Source: ANME-2 cluster archaeon
GTDB taxonomy: Archaea; Halobacteriota; Methanosarcinia; Methanosarcinales; Methanocomedenaceae
Length of the DNA stretch: 31,705 nucleotides
Direction of reading: 5' to 3'
Assembly: GCA_023544495.1 (NCBI GenBank)
Contig: JAMJFV010000006.1
Location: forward strand, 1-31,705
The notes under the pieces were generated by a model. It did not search any database. It was not told where the DNA came from and was given only the letters and a program-made list of their open reading frames with translations. Positions 1 to 7,674 of the stretch are shown here, piece after piece. The translations under genes were made by a program, and so were the position numbers. Every line of letters starts with the position of its first letter. Within the stretch, counting starts at the first letter, position 1.

Positions 1-534
1 GGAAGCTCGGAGGATTCCAGGCCATTGCATCAGAAAAAACCACTGGTACAGGCAGTGGGTGAATCACATTTCGTGCTGATGGAACTGATGCCAAAAGACG
101 GAGCTGTACCTGAGTCTCAGGACAGGGTCTATATCGGTGAGGGTGACCGGGATATTATCGACCATGTCAAGCGCAGAATGACCTACAATGAACTCACCCA
201 TGGAGCACAACTTGAACTCCCATATATCCTTGAAAAAGTTATAGCTGAAAACGAACCCAGATATGTCCATTTCTTCAATGACGCCTACCCCATAACAAAC
301 AGGCTTCACATGCTGGAACTACTTCCCGGTATCGGTAAGAAACTAATGTGGGGCATCATAGATGAGCGAAAAAAAGGAGAATTCCACAGTTTCAAGGAAC
401 TCACAGAAAGGGTTAAGGGCCTGCATACTCCAGAAAAGTTGATAGTCCACAGGATCATTGATGAATTAAAGGACGAGAATGTAAAGTACCGCCTTTTCAC
501 AACCCCTCCAAAGCCTCGCATTCATAGCAGATGA
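1..534 (+). CDS. DUF655 family RNA-binding-like protein, 5' end outside window
   Basis: The reading frame is open from base 1 and aligns from memory with archaeal DUF655 proteins. The segment before the in-frame TTG at 25 (GSSEDSRPLHQKKPLVQAVG) already resembles the family, so the true start lies upstream and roughly 10-30 residues are missing. Visible family marks are RVYIGEGDRDIIDHVKRR, the helix-hairpin-helix-like LELLPGIGKKLMWGI and RVKGLHTPEKLIVHRI. The family has no firmly assigned reaction; its HhH-like core suggests nucleic-acid binding. In many archaea it sits between RNA polymerase subunit F/ribosomal protein L21e and KsgA, and here its stop overlaps the rsmA start (ATGA). I infer a role linked to ribosome or RNA maturation. 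Confidence 0.9.
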   Translation, partial: GSSEDSRPLHQKKPLVQAVGESHFVLMELMPKDGAVPESQDRVYIGEGDRDIIDHVKRRMTYNELTHGAQLELPYILEKVIAENEPRYVHFFNDAYPITNRLHMLELLPGIGKKLMWGIIDERKKGEFHSFKELTERVKGLHTPEKLIVHRIIDELKDENVKYRLFTTPPKPRIHSR

Positions 535-1292
535 AGCCCAGGCTTGGACAACATTTTTTAATAGACCAGTGCGTCCTTGAAAGGATAATCCGCTACGCAG
601 ACCTGAAAGCTTCAGATACCGTTCTGGAGATCGGAGGTGGTAACGGCATTCTTACAAAGAAACTGGCCGAATCTGCCGGGAGTGTAATTACCATCGAGCT
701 GGACCGCGACCTTGCAGATGGACTGGCATTGATGTGCAGGGATGCACATGTATCCGTGATACACGGGGATGCATTGAAGGTCAAGCTGCCATATTTTAAT
801 AAGGTAGTGTCAAATTTGCCCTATCAGATATCTTCCGAAATTACCTTCCGGATGCTTGAAACCGGATTTGAATATGCTGTTTTGATGTATCAGCTGGAGT
901 TTGCAAAACGCATGCTGGCTGCCCCCGGAACTCCGGATTACAGCAGACTTTCAGTGATGGCACAGTACCATACCGACATAGAAATGCTGGAAAATGTGCC
1001 TCCTTCAGCCTTTAAACCTCAACCCAGGGTCAGATCCGCCATATTAAAGCTCACACCCAGGGAAGCGCCATATCATGTCAATGACCTGGATTTTTTTACC
1101 AGATTGTTAAAGGTAGTATTCGGACAGCGCAGAAAAATGCTTAAGAATTCCATTACGTCTGCGATTTCCGTATTGGGTATTCCCATGGACAACGTATCAC
1201 GACTGGACGGATCAATACTGCAACGCCGTCCTGAAACCCTTACACCACAAGAACTGGCAAATATCTCCAACATCATCAGGGATGAAATATGA
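531..1292 (+). CDS. rsmA: 16S rRNA dimethyladenosine transferase (KsgA/Dim1)
   Basis: A 253-residue protein of normal length for archaeal KsgA. It dimethylates two adjacent adenosines in the 3'-terminal helix 45 of 16S rRNA using SAM, a late step in small-subunit assembly. Seen in the sequence: the N-terminal LGQHFLID motif, the SAM-binding loop GGGNG at about residues 35-39, the acidic end of the next strand (ITIELD), and the catalytic NLPYQISS at about 95-102. The C-terminal helical domain carries the RRKML segment typical of the family. The ATG overlaps the DUF655 stop by 4 bp, and the stop overlaps the next methyltransferase by 4 bp, so the three genes are probably translationally coupled. 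Confidence 0.97.
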   Translation: MKPRLGQHFLIDQCVLERIIRYADLKASDTVLEIGGGNGILTKKLAESAGSVITIELDRDLADGLALMCRDAHVSVIHGDALKVKLPYFNKVVSNLPYQISSEITFRMLETGFEYAVLMYQLEFAKRMLAAPGTPDYSRLSVMAQYHTDIEMLENVPPSAFKPQPRVRSAILKLTPREAPYHVNDLDFFTRLLKVVFGQRRKMLKNSITSAISVLGIPMDNVSRLDGSILQRRPETLTPQELANISNIIRDEI

Positions 1293-1885
1293 CATCCATC
1301 AATTACCGCAACAAGACCATACAGATATTGCCAGATGTCTATGAACCGGCTGAAGACAGTTTCCTGCTGGTCGATGCCCTGCTGGAAATTATCAGGGACA
1401 ATGACAGTCTGCTTGAAGTGGGTTGTGGCAGCGGTATTGTTTCAGTATTTGCAAAAGACCACTGCAAGAACGTATTGGCCACTGATATCAATCCGCATGC
1501 AGTACACTGTGCCCTGCTCAATGGTATAGATGTCGTGATGACAGACCTGTTTGCATGTATAAAAGGCACCTTTGATATAGTGGTTTTTAATCCTCCATAC
1601 TTGCCTACTTCAACGGAAGACCAGGTAGGGGGCTGGGATGACCTTATGCTAAATGGCGGCCCTGACGGTAGGGATACCATCAGGCGGTTTGTAGCAGACG
1701 TAGGAAACCATCTTGACCCGGACGGACAGGTATTATTGTTAATATCCTCGCTTACCGGTATAAAAGAAGTATGTGATCTCTTTCACGGTGAGGGAATGTC
1801 AGTGCAAACAGTAGCCGAATCCATGTATTTTTTTGAAAAACTTGTAGTATTGAAAGCCCGGAAAGCTCCTGAAAAACAAGTATAG
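1289..1885 (+). CDS. HemK2/Mtq2-like class I SAM methyltransferase (probable release-factor glutamine methyltransferase)
   Basis: A 198-residue protein. The SAM-binding motif LEVGCGSG lies at about residues 42-49 and the N6/N5-methyltransferase signature NPPYLPTS at about 101-108. The short length without an N-terminal helical domain matches the archaeal/eukaryotic HemK2 (N6AMT1/Mtq2) branch, which methylates the GGQ glutamine of aRF1 together with a Trm112 partner; no Trm112 is visible in this window. The ATG overlaps the rsmA stop (ATGA), placing it as the last gene of the translation cluster. It ends in TAG, one of several TAG stops here, which matters for the amber-codon question at 27950. 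Other small-molecule or protein substrates cannot be excluded. Confidence 0.88.
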   Translation: MTSINYRNKTIQILPDVYEPAEDSFLLVDALLEIIRDNDSLLEVGCGSGIVSVFAKDHCKNVLATDINPHAVHCALLNGIDVVMTDLFACIKGTFDIVVFNPPYLPTSTEDQVGGWDDLMLNGGPDGRDTIRRFVADVGNHLDPDGQVLLLISSLTGIKEVCDLFHGEGMSVQTVAESMYFFEKLVVLKARKAPEKQV

Positions 1886-1887
1886 GT

Positions 1888-2169
1888 TCAAATATCTACT
1901 ACCTTGTACTTGTCAATATCAGTCCTGTGTCCCCAGACATTTCCCACATTTATCTCGATCTTATTCATAGAGAGTATTTTTTTCGTGGTATTGGACAGGG
2001 TATTGTAATATGATACAGGGAGCTGGATCATTTTTATATTCGGATTCTTGCGGATTACATTGAATATATCCTTTTCTGAGGGTCTGAAACAGAAATGGAT
2101 ATTATCATCCTTGGATGTTATCTCTTCCACATCTTTTTCAGAGGCCACTACGCGAAATAATACTTCCAT
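1888..2169 (-). CDS. DUF1699 family protein
   Basis: A 93-residue protein. The pattern of an N-terminal beta segment, HFCFRPSEKDIFNVI, IKMIQLPVSYYNTLSN and a near-terminal NVWGHRTDI is what I recall for DUF1699 proteins of Methanosarcinales. Some relatives have a longer C-terminal helical tail that is absent here, so this is a short member. No reaction is known for the family and I do not assign one. It converges on the HemK2-like gene with only 2 bp between the stops. Its own promoter appears to lie at 2175-2210, with a TATA-like element and a small palindrome, so it is probably a single-gene unit rather than part of the serA transcript. Confidence 0.75.
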   Translation of the reverse strand: MEVLFRVVASEKDVEEITSKDDNIHFCFRPSEKDIFNVIRKNPNIKMIQLPVSYYNTLSNTTKKILSMNKIEINVGNVWGHRTDIDKYKVVDI

Positions 2170-2181
2170 AATAAGTACTTA

Positions 2182-2196
2182 TAGTCGTTTAGACTA
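2182..2196 (-). promoter_or_regulatory. Palindrome TAGTC-GTTTA-GACTA in DUF1699 promoter (possible operator)
   Basis: A 5+5 bp inverted repeat with a 5-base spacer lies between a minus-strand TATA-like stretch (AAATATAAGTA, about 2195-2205) and the ATG at 2169. TACTTATA is also directly repeated on its two sides in the plus-strand text. The position would overlap the transcription start, as expected for a repressor site. The regulator is unknown. Confidence 0.35.
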
Positions 2197-2252
2197 CTTA
2201 TATTTTTTGAATAGTATGACTTATTTTTAGGGATACTACAATGAAGTACGAC

Positions 2253-3824
2253 TTAAAGGTATACCATCTTTACATCAATGATACCTTTTACACCACGGAT
2301 CTCATCCAGAATATTCTCGTTGACCTCAGAATCTACATTCAGCACCATAATAGCTGTTCCACCTGCCTTGATGCGTCCGACCTGCATACTTGCAATATTG
2401 ATATCATGCTTGCCCAGCACAATACAGCACGGCCCGATAATGTTAGGGTGGTCCTCATGTAAAGCTACCAGCATGTGACCGGATGGCAGCACATCTATAC
2501 TGTATTCATTTATCTGGACGATCCTGGGATTCGTACCGACCATAGTTCCAGCCACGGTCTTTACATTACCATTGCTAAAAAGGCGAAGCATCACCAGGTT
2601 GGAATAACTCTCGGATGTCTTCGACTTTGACTCCACAACCTTTATCTTGCGCTCTCTGGCAATTACCGGCGCGTTAATGTAGTTCACAGACGACCCCATA
2701 GCAAATTCCAGCACCCCTTTCAGGGCAGCAACGGTCACGGGCCCGGTATCCCTGTCTGCGATCTCACCACTGTATAACAGCTCGATACGCTCGTATTTAT
2801 TTTCCATCAACTGCGCAGCAAGTCTGCCTATCTTCTCGGCCAGAGGCAGGTAGGGCTGAAGTACTTTCATTACCTCCTGCTTCACATAAGGCATATTGAT
2901 AGCATTCTGAACAGGCAGTCCTTTACTGAAATTAATGATCTGCTCAGCCACGTCAACTGCTACATTGACCTGTGCTTCCTCTGTGGAAGCGCCTAGATGC
3001 GGCGTGACTATGATATTATCCTGCTCAAGCAATGGTGATCCTACAGGCGGCTCATTGACAAATACATCGATCGCAGCTCCTGCGACCTTGCCACTGGCAG
3101 CGGCATCAGCCAGAGCTTCCTCATTGATGATGCCGCCACGGGCGCAGTTAATGATACGAAGACCGGGTTTGGCCTTATCGAACTGTTCCTTGTCGATGAG
3201 GTTCTTGGTCTCTTTGGTGAGTGGTGTGTGTACGGTGATATAGTCAGAATTTAATACAATATCATCTACTGTGGTGAGCGTAACCCCAAGTTCACCGGCC
3301 CGTTCCTCGCTGATGAACGGATCATAAGCCAGGATCTTCATTTCCATACCCTGGGCTCGTTTGGCCACCTCAGCACCTATCCGTCCCAATCCAACGACCC
3401 CCAGTGTCTTACCCCTGACCTCAACACCCGTAAATGACTTGCGGTCCCATTTTCCTGATTTAAGTGATTGGTTTGCCTGCGGGATGTTACGTGAAAGTGA
3501 CATCATCATGGCAATGGTATGCTCGGCAGCCGAAATCATGTTACCTTCCGGCGCATTTATCACAATAATACCGTGCTGTGTTGCAGCTTCCACATCGATG
3601 TTATCCACACCCACGCCGGCACGCCCGATTATCTTCAGGTTATCAGCCGCCTTGATTATGTCAGCTGTCACCTGGGTCTGACTCCTGACAACCAGGGCAT
3701 CATACTCCACGATACAGTTTTTCAGTTCTTCAGGGCTCATTCCCGTCCTGATATCAACATCAACTTCTTTCTTCAATATTTCTATACCCTTGTCAGAAAG
3801 GGAATCACTGACCAGAACTTTCAT
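2253..3824 (-). CDS. serA: D-3-phosphoglycerate dehydrogenase
   Basis: A 523-residue enzyme, full length for the long SerA type. It oxidises 3-phosphoglycerate to 3-phosphohydroxypyruvate with NAD+, the first step of serine synthesis. Seen: Rossmann motif GLGRIG at about 145-150; catalytic Arg229 in CARGG, Glu258 in VNEPP and His276 in TPHLGAST; an intervening domain after about 300; and a C-terminal ACT domain (about 450-523, starting around GHMLVALHEDHPNIIG) that normally binds serine for feedback inhibition. The ATG at 3824 has a good Shine-Dalgarno (GGAGGAC). It lies downstream of argJ on the same strand with an 84-bp gap and could be cotranscribed or separately started. Confidence 0.97.
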   Translation of the reverse strand: MKVLVSDSLSDKGIEILKKEVDVDIRTGMSPEELKNCIVEYDALVVRSQTQVTADIIKAADNLKIIGRAGVGVDNIDVEAATQHGIIVINAPEGNMISAAEHTIAMMMSLSRNIPQANQSLKSGKWDRKSFTGVEVRGKTLGVVGLGRIGAEVAKRAQGMEMKILAYDPFISEERAGELGVTLTTVDDIVLNSDYITVHTPLTKETKNLIDKEQFDKAKPGLRIINCARGGIINEEALADAAASGKVAGAAIDVFVNEPPVGSPLLEQDNIIVTPHLGASTEEAQVNVAVDVAEQIINFSKGLPVQNAINMPYVKQEVMKVLQPYLPLAEKIGRLAAQLMENKYERIELLYSGEIADRDTGPVTVAALKGVLEFAMGSSVNYINAPVIARERKIKVVESKSKTSESYSNLVMLRLFSNGNVKTVAGTMVGTNPRIVQINEYSIDVLPSGHMLVALHEDHPNIIGPCCIVLGKHDINIASMQVGRIKAGGTAIMVLNVDSEVNENILDEIRGVKGIIDVKMVYL

Positions 3825-3908
3825 CGATTGTCCTCCGTTGTCTACCTTGAATCTGGAGTGTTAATGTTACTCCTAGCACTTCATTGTTTCGTTAGGGACA
3901 TTTACCGT

Positions 3909-5078
3909 TCATGTAGTGTATTCGGCATTAATGCGCACGTAATCATAGGACAGGTCACATCCCCATGCCCTGGCATTATCACTCCCTATCCCCAGGTCTA
4001 CATTGATCATAATTTCGTCAGAACCCATGATCTCCTTGAGAATCCCGGGCAGTGTTTCCAGAACCCTTCCCCTGTACACCAGGTCTACAGAAATGTTCTG
4101 TCCTGCAAAATTCAGGCTGATAATGTCAGGATCCACCATTGCGCCGGAATAGCCCACAGCAGCCACTACCCGCCCCCAGTTGGGGTCCCGTCCGAACACA
4201 GCCGATTTCACCAGAGGTGAGCGGACAATGGCCTTCGCAGCCAGTACCGCATCACTGTGGCTGGCAGCCCCCTTTACCCTGGATTCGATGAGCCGGGTAG
4301 CCCCTTCGCCATCCCTCGCTATCATCCTGGCAAGGGTGATACATACTTTATCAAGTCCCTCCTGGAACCTGCCAGGGTCAGGTGTTCCCGACTGTCCGGT
4401 GGCAGTTATCAGTGCCATGTCATTGGTGCTGGTATCGCCATCAACCACCACCATGTTAAAACTCCTGTCCACGGCAGAGTGCAAACACTGCTTCAATGTT
4501 GCCGTATCCAGAATGGCATCAGTATAAATGAACGCCAGCATGGTACCCATATTTGGCTCTATCATACCGCTCCCTTTGGCAATGCCCCCGATACGAATAC
4601 CGTCAGAAAGCTCCACTGCCACTTCTTTTTTGAACGTGTCAGTGGTCATGATGGCCTTTGCAGATTGCTCACTACCCTCAATACTATCAGTCAATGCGTT
4701 TTCAACCTGGTTCAACTGGGACCGTATGATCTCCATATCAAGCCTGCAGCCTATAATACCAGTAGACGCAACACCCACACTTTTTACATCAATACCCAGT
4801 TTATCGGCTGCCAGTGAAGCCATTGTCCTGGCATCCTCAAGACCTTCCAGACCCGTGAAAGCATTGGCATTACCACTATTTACGATAACTCCGGACAGTG
4901 TACCAGGTTCAAGGTGCTCCTTTGTCAGGATAAGAGGCGCAGCAATAATACGGTTCCGGGTGAACACACCTGCCGCATTGCCCTTAGCACTGATCAGGGC
5001 AAGACCGTACTTCCCCTGCTTTATACCCCAGGCACTGACACCCTTAACAGCACAGATACCCCCTTCAATTTCCTTCAT
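3909..5078 (-). CDS. argJ: Bifunctional glutamate N-acetyltransferase / ornithine acetyltransferase
   Basis: About 389 residues. The enzyme moves the acetyl group from N-acetylornithine to glutamate, recycling it in arginine synthesis; some members also use acetyl-CoA. ArgJ matures by self-cleavage before a threonine that becomes the nucleophile: here the motif is AKGSGMIEPNMGTML, so cleavage is expected between Gly and Thr (about residue 179), where many homologues have Ala-Thr. The start is set at the ATG at 5078, because GGTGGAG lies a suitable distance upstream; the GTG at 5090 is less likely. It follows the CBS gene by 18 bp and so belongs to the argC-CBS-argJ operon. Confidence 0.95.
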   Translation of the reverse strand: MKEIEGGICAVKGVSAWGIKQGKYGLALISAKGNAAGVFTRNRIIAAPLILTKEHLEPGTLSGVIVNSGNANAFTGLEGLEDARTMASLAADKLGIDVKSVGVASTGIIGCRLDMEIIRSQLNQVENALTDSIEGSEQSAKAIMTTDTFKKEVAVELSDGIRIGGIAKGSGMIEPNMGTMLAFIYTDAILDTATLKQCLHSAVDRSFNMVVVDGDTSTNDMALITATGQSGTPDPGRFQEGLDKVCITLARMIARDGEGATRLIESRVKGAASHSDAVLAAKAIVRSPLVKSAVFGRDPNWGRVVAAVGYSGAMVDPDIISLNFAGQNISVDLVYRGRVLETLPGILKEIMGSDEIMINVDLGIGSDNARAWGCDLSYDYVRINAEYTT

Positions 5079-5096
5079 TGAACTCTCCACCTCGGG

Positions 5097-5567
5097 TCAG
5101 GTAGCCAGTGCCATACCATAGATAATATCCTGGCGCGTTACAATCCCGACCAGTTTGCCTTTATCCAGTACTGGCATCCGGTTTATGGTATGTTTGACCA
5201 TTCTCGATGCCACAGTCTCAAGAGAATCGGAAACATCTGCAGTCAGCACCGGACTGCTCATCACGTCAGACACTTTCTTGGAACCCACATCCTCAAGGGC
5301 ATGTTTTGCTTCCTCCCAGCTGATAAGTTCCCGCAGGGGGATCTCGATAACCTCAAAAGGACTGGGCAACCATAACTGGCTGGACTTTTCAGGTACCTGA
5401 AGTAACTTAAGTATATCACTCCCGGTGACCATACCAACAACCCTGCCATCTTTTACCACGGGGATACCGCTTATCTTATGTTCCCGAAGCAGCAAAGCAG
5501 CATGTTTGACCGGGTCATCCGGGCTGCATATTATTACATCTGTTGTCATTATTTCTTTTATCTGCAT
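5097..5567 (-). CDS. Two-CBS-domain protein in the arginine operon
   Basis: About 156 residues made only of two CBS domains. The first is about residues 1-60 (MQIKEIMTTDVI, then KISGIPVVKDGRVVGMVTGSDIL), the second about 95-152 (VSDVMSSPVLTADVSDS, then INRMPVLDKGKLVGIVTRQDII). Paired CBS modules bind adenosyl ligands such as AMP, ATP or SAM and act as sensors. There is no attached catalytic or DNA-binding domain, so the target is unknown. It sits tightly between argC (12 bp after its stop) and argJ (18 bp). I infer regulation of the arginine pathway or of another enzyme by energy or SAM status. The ATG at 5567 is preferred over GTG 5576 and ATG 5573 by family N-terminus. Confidence 0.88.
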   Translation of the reverse strand: MQIKEIMTTDVIICSPDDPVKHAALLLREHKISGIPVVKDGRVVGMVTGSDILKLLQVPEKSSQLWLPSPFEVIEIPLRELISWEEAKHALEDVGSKKVSDVMSSPVLTADVSDSLETVASRMVKHTINRMPVLDKGKLVGIVTRQDIIYGMALAT

Positions 5568-5579
5568 GATCATCACGTC

Positions 5580-6590
5580 CTACGGAAAGATTGCCGGGTT
5601 CCACAATCCTGAGGTCTCATCAAGCCCGAACATAAGGTTCATGTTCTGGACTGCCTGCCCTGCTGCTCCTTTTACCAGGTTGTCTATAGCGGATACCACG
5701 ACCAGCCGCTGCCCGTCAGCATCCATCTCAAACCCGATGTCACAAAAATTAGAACCGCGAACAGGGCCCAGCATGGGAATACCGCCCAGGAGCCTGACAA
5801 AGGGTTTGCCTGCATAGAACTGCCGGTAGATACCAGCCACCTGTGCAGCTTCAGCCCCTGTTTTTAAAAACATGTGTGCAGTGGTCAGGATGCCTCTGAC
5901 AGACGGGATGACGTGGGGTGTGAAACTGACCTTTATAGTACTATCAAAGCGCTCCAGTTCCTGCCTCATCTCGGCACCATGGCGGTGTGTGGTAAGCTTA
6001 TATGCCTGTATGTTCTCGGCCATGTTGGGATAATGTGAAACGGGGCTCGGCTCTACACCGGCTCCCGAAATGCCGCTTTTGGAATCAAAGATCACACGTT
6101 CGATCAATCCGGCCGCGGCCATTGGAGCGGCAGCCAGCGTGGCTCCGGTCGGGTAGCATCCGGGATTGGCAACCAATAAGGCATCGCACACTTCGGGATG
6201 CAGTTCAACCAGCCCGAAGACCGCATCGCGTGGTGCCTTGTGCCTGAGTCCGTACGCCTGCTCAAAAACACTGGACGCCAGCCGGTAATCTGCACTGAGG
6301 TCTATCACTTTCGTCCCTGTGTCCAGCAGGTCTGGCACGATATCCATGGCACTGCCGTGAGGTACTGCAGTGAACACGACATCACACTGACCTGCCACGT
6401 CACCGGCATCAAGGTTGCGGAACTTCAGGTCTGTAAAGCCCTTAAGGTGGGGGTGGGTCTGGCTTACCTGCTTGCCGTCAAGGCGGCGCGATGTAGCACA
6501 TACCACTTCTGCCTGTGGGTGAACTTCCAGCAAGCGCATCAGTTCACCGCCTGTGTAGCCGGATGCACCCATAATCCCTGCACGTATCAT
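5580..6590 (-). CDS. argC: N-acetyl-gamma-glutamyl-phosphate reductase
   Basis: About 336 residues, normal for ArgC. It reduces N-acetylglutamyl 5-phosphate to the semialdehyde with NADPH, the third step of arginine synthesis. Seen: nucleotide-binding GASGYTGGE at about 8-16, catalytic Cys145 in NPGCYPTGA, and the conserved HRHGAEM segment in the second half. The start is placed at the ATG at 6590, because TAGGAGT lies 5-6 bases upstream; the longer in-frame start at 6611 would swallow this ribosome-binding site. It is the first gene of the argC-CBS-argJ unit and is divergent from the exonuclease gene at 6660. It ends with TAG. Confidence 0.96.
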   Translation of the reverse strand: MIRAGIMGASGYTGGELMRLLEVHPQAEVVCATSRRLDGKQVSQTHPHLKGFTDLKFRNLDAGDVAGQCDVVFTAVPHGSAMDIVPDLLDTGTKVIDLSADYRLASSVFEQAYGLRHKAPRDAVFGLVELHPEVCDALLVANPGCYPTGATLAAAPMAAAGLIERVIFDSKSGISGAGVEPSPVSHYPNMAENIQAYKLTTHRHGAEMRQELERFDSTIKVSFTPHVIPSVRGILTTAHMFLKTGAEAAQVAGIYRQFYAGKPFVRLLGGIPMLGPVRGSNFCDIGFEMDADGQRLVVVSAIDNLVKGAAGQAVQNMNLMFGLDETSGLWNPAIFP

Positions 6591-6630
6591 GATTACTCCT
6601 ACTATTCTCAATGATAATTAATGTTGGGAT

Positions 6631-6637
6631 ATTTATA
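6631..6637 (+). promoter_or_regulatory. TATA box of the RNase H-like gene
   Basis: ATTTATA is centred about 26 bp before the ATG at 6660, so the transcript would begin at or next to the start codon. No Shine-Dalgarno is present, which agrees with a leaderless mRNA. Confidence 0.5.
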
Positions 6638-6659
6638 CCGGTAGGCACTATAATCAAAT

Positions 6660-7415
6660 ATGCTTACCAATAGTTATGTTCATATTCCCCGCATCGGCGC
6701 TTCCACAGAGCACAAGATATGGAGCAGTGGGATACGGTCATGGGATGAGTTTTGTGAAAACCACCATAGAATAAAAATGTCAGTCTCAAAGAGAGACCAG
6801 TTGCTTGAAGGTATTGAAGAATCCAGGCAGCGGCTCGAAGTATCTGACCATGTCTATTTTGCCAGTACCTTGCCAATAAAAGAACACTGGCGGGGATATC
6901 AGCATTTCAAGAAAGATACCCTGTTCCTGGATATTGAAACTACCGGACTGTCCCAGGACCGGGATGAAATTACCATGATCGGGATATACGGTGGCGGCAA
7001 GAGCCGGGTCTTTATAAGCGGGATCGACCTGGATGAGTTTCCGGGTGTACTTGAAGGCTGCAAGACCATTGTTACATTCAATGGCTCGCGCTTCGACCTG
7101 CCATTTATCTCCCGGCATTTCCCAGAAATATGCTTTGACCAGCTGCATATCGACCTGATGTATCCTTTGCGCAGAATAGGTCTGTCAGGGGGCCTCAAGC
7201 ACATCGAGACCGTGCTGGGCCTTGTAAGGAGCACCGAAACAACAGGTCTTACAGGATTTGATGCCGTACGATTGTGGTACAGGTACAAGCGGGGCGACCA
7301 GAGCGCACTGGACACTCTTGTAATGTATAATCTGGAAGATATTTCTCATCTCGAGACAATAATTGACCTGACATATGACCGTATAGTGCAAAATGCATAC
7401 GGGCAAGACCGGTAA
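6660..7415 (+). CDS. RNase H-like (YprB-type) 3'-5' exonuclease domain protein
   Basis: A 251-residue protein. The C-terminal two thirds is a DEDD/RNase H-like fold of the YprB type (PF13482 as I recall): Exo I motif LFLDIETTGL at about 89-98 with the DxE pair, Exo II region TIVTFNGSRFDLPFI at about 137-151, and the third region with YNLEDISHLE near 224-233, supplying the last acidic residue. All metal ligands appear present, so it is probably an active nuclease. The N-terminal 80 residues include a short IPRIGASTEHKIW segment that could be a helix-hairpin-like nucleic-acid binding piece. Substrate is unknown. The gene appears leaderless and stands alone between divergent argC and the downstream small ORF. 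Confidence 0.8.
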   Translation: MLTNSYVHIPRIGASTEHKIWSSGIRSWDEFCENHHRIKMSVSKRDQLLEGIEESRQRLEVSDHVYFASTLPIKEHWRGYQHFKKDTLFLDIETTGLSQDRDEITMIGIYGGGKSRVFISGIDLDEFPGVLEGCKTIVTFNGSRFDLPFISRHFPEICFDQLHIDLMYPLRRIGLSGGLKHIETVLGLVRSTETTGLTGFDAVRLWYRYKRGDQSALDTLVMYNLEDISHLETIIDLTYDRIVQNAYGQDR

Positions 7416-7497
7416 ATGGATAGCTTTATCTGTAATTACAGTAGTATATATTATAACAAACAGTATATTTAAAAAACATTTAGCAGGGGATGCAAAA

Positions 7498-7602
7498 ATG
7501 GACGTTTTTTGGACGATATATAATACATTAGATGAGATAGGAAGAAGAGAACTTATAAAAAGATTGATGGTCAGACCACTTAAGAACAACAGTATCGATT
7601 AA
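7498..7602 (+). CDS. Possible 34-aa small protein
   Basis: An ATG with AGGGGATG a few bases upstream opens a 34-codon frame (MDVFWTIYNTLDEIGRRELI at the start, ending KNNSID). A TATA-like AGTATATTTAAA at about 7460-7472 sits about 25-30 bp before the expected transcript start. The protein is amphipathic and charged and not recognisable. It lies in a 259-bp gap between the exonuclease and the CoA-pathway gene. An in-frame upstream start at 7393 overlaps the exonuclease gene and has no ribosome-binding site. Support is only the promoter-SD-ORF arrangement. Confidence 0.35.
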   Translation: MDVFWTIYNTLDEIGRRELIKRLMVRPLKNNSID

Positions 7603-7625
7603 GTTCACGGAAAGACAGGTAGCAA

Positions 7626-7650
7626 GTGTAAAAACCGCAGGTTTTAATTT
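7626..7650 (+). promoter_or_regulatory. Hairpin and AT-rich promoter element before the CoA ligase gene
   Basis: AAAACC-GCA-GGTTTT (7631-7645) is a perfect 6-bp inverted repeat with a 3-base loop, extended outward by AGCAA/TTGCT. It may terminate the small ORF upstream, while GGTTTTAATTT (7640-7650), about 30 bp before the ATG at 7675, may serve as the TATA region of the next gene. Confidence 0.35.
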
Positions 7651-7674
7651 GCTGGCCACTTATCTTGTGTCCTG

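Noticed and set aside
3519..4220. Long plus-strand open frames opposite serA and argJ
   Set aside because: They are antisense shadows of well-identified genes and show no protein family features.
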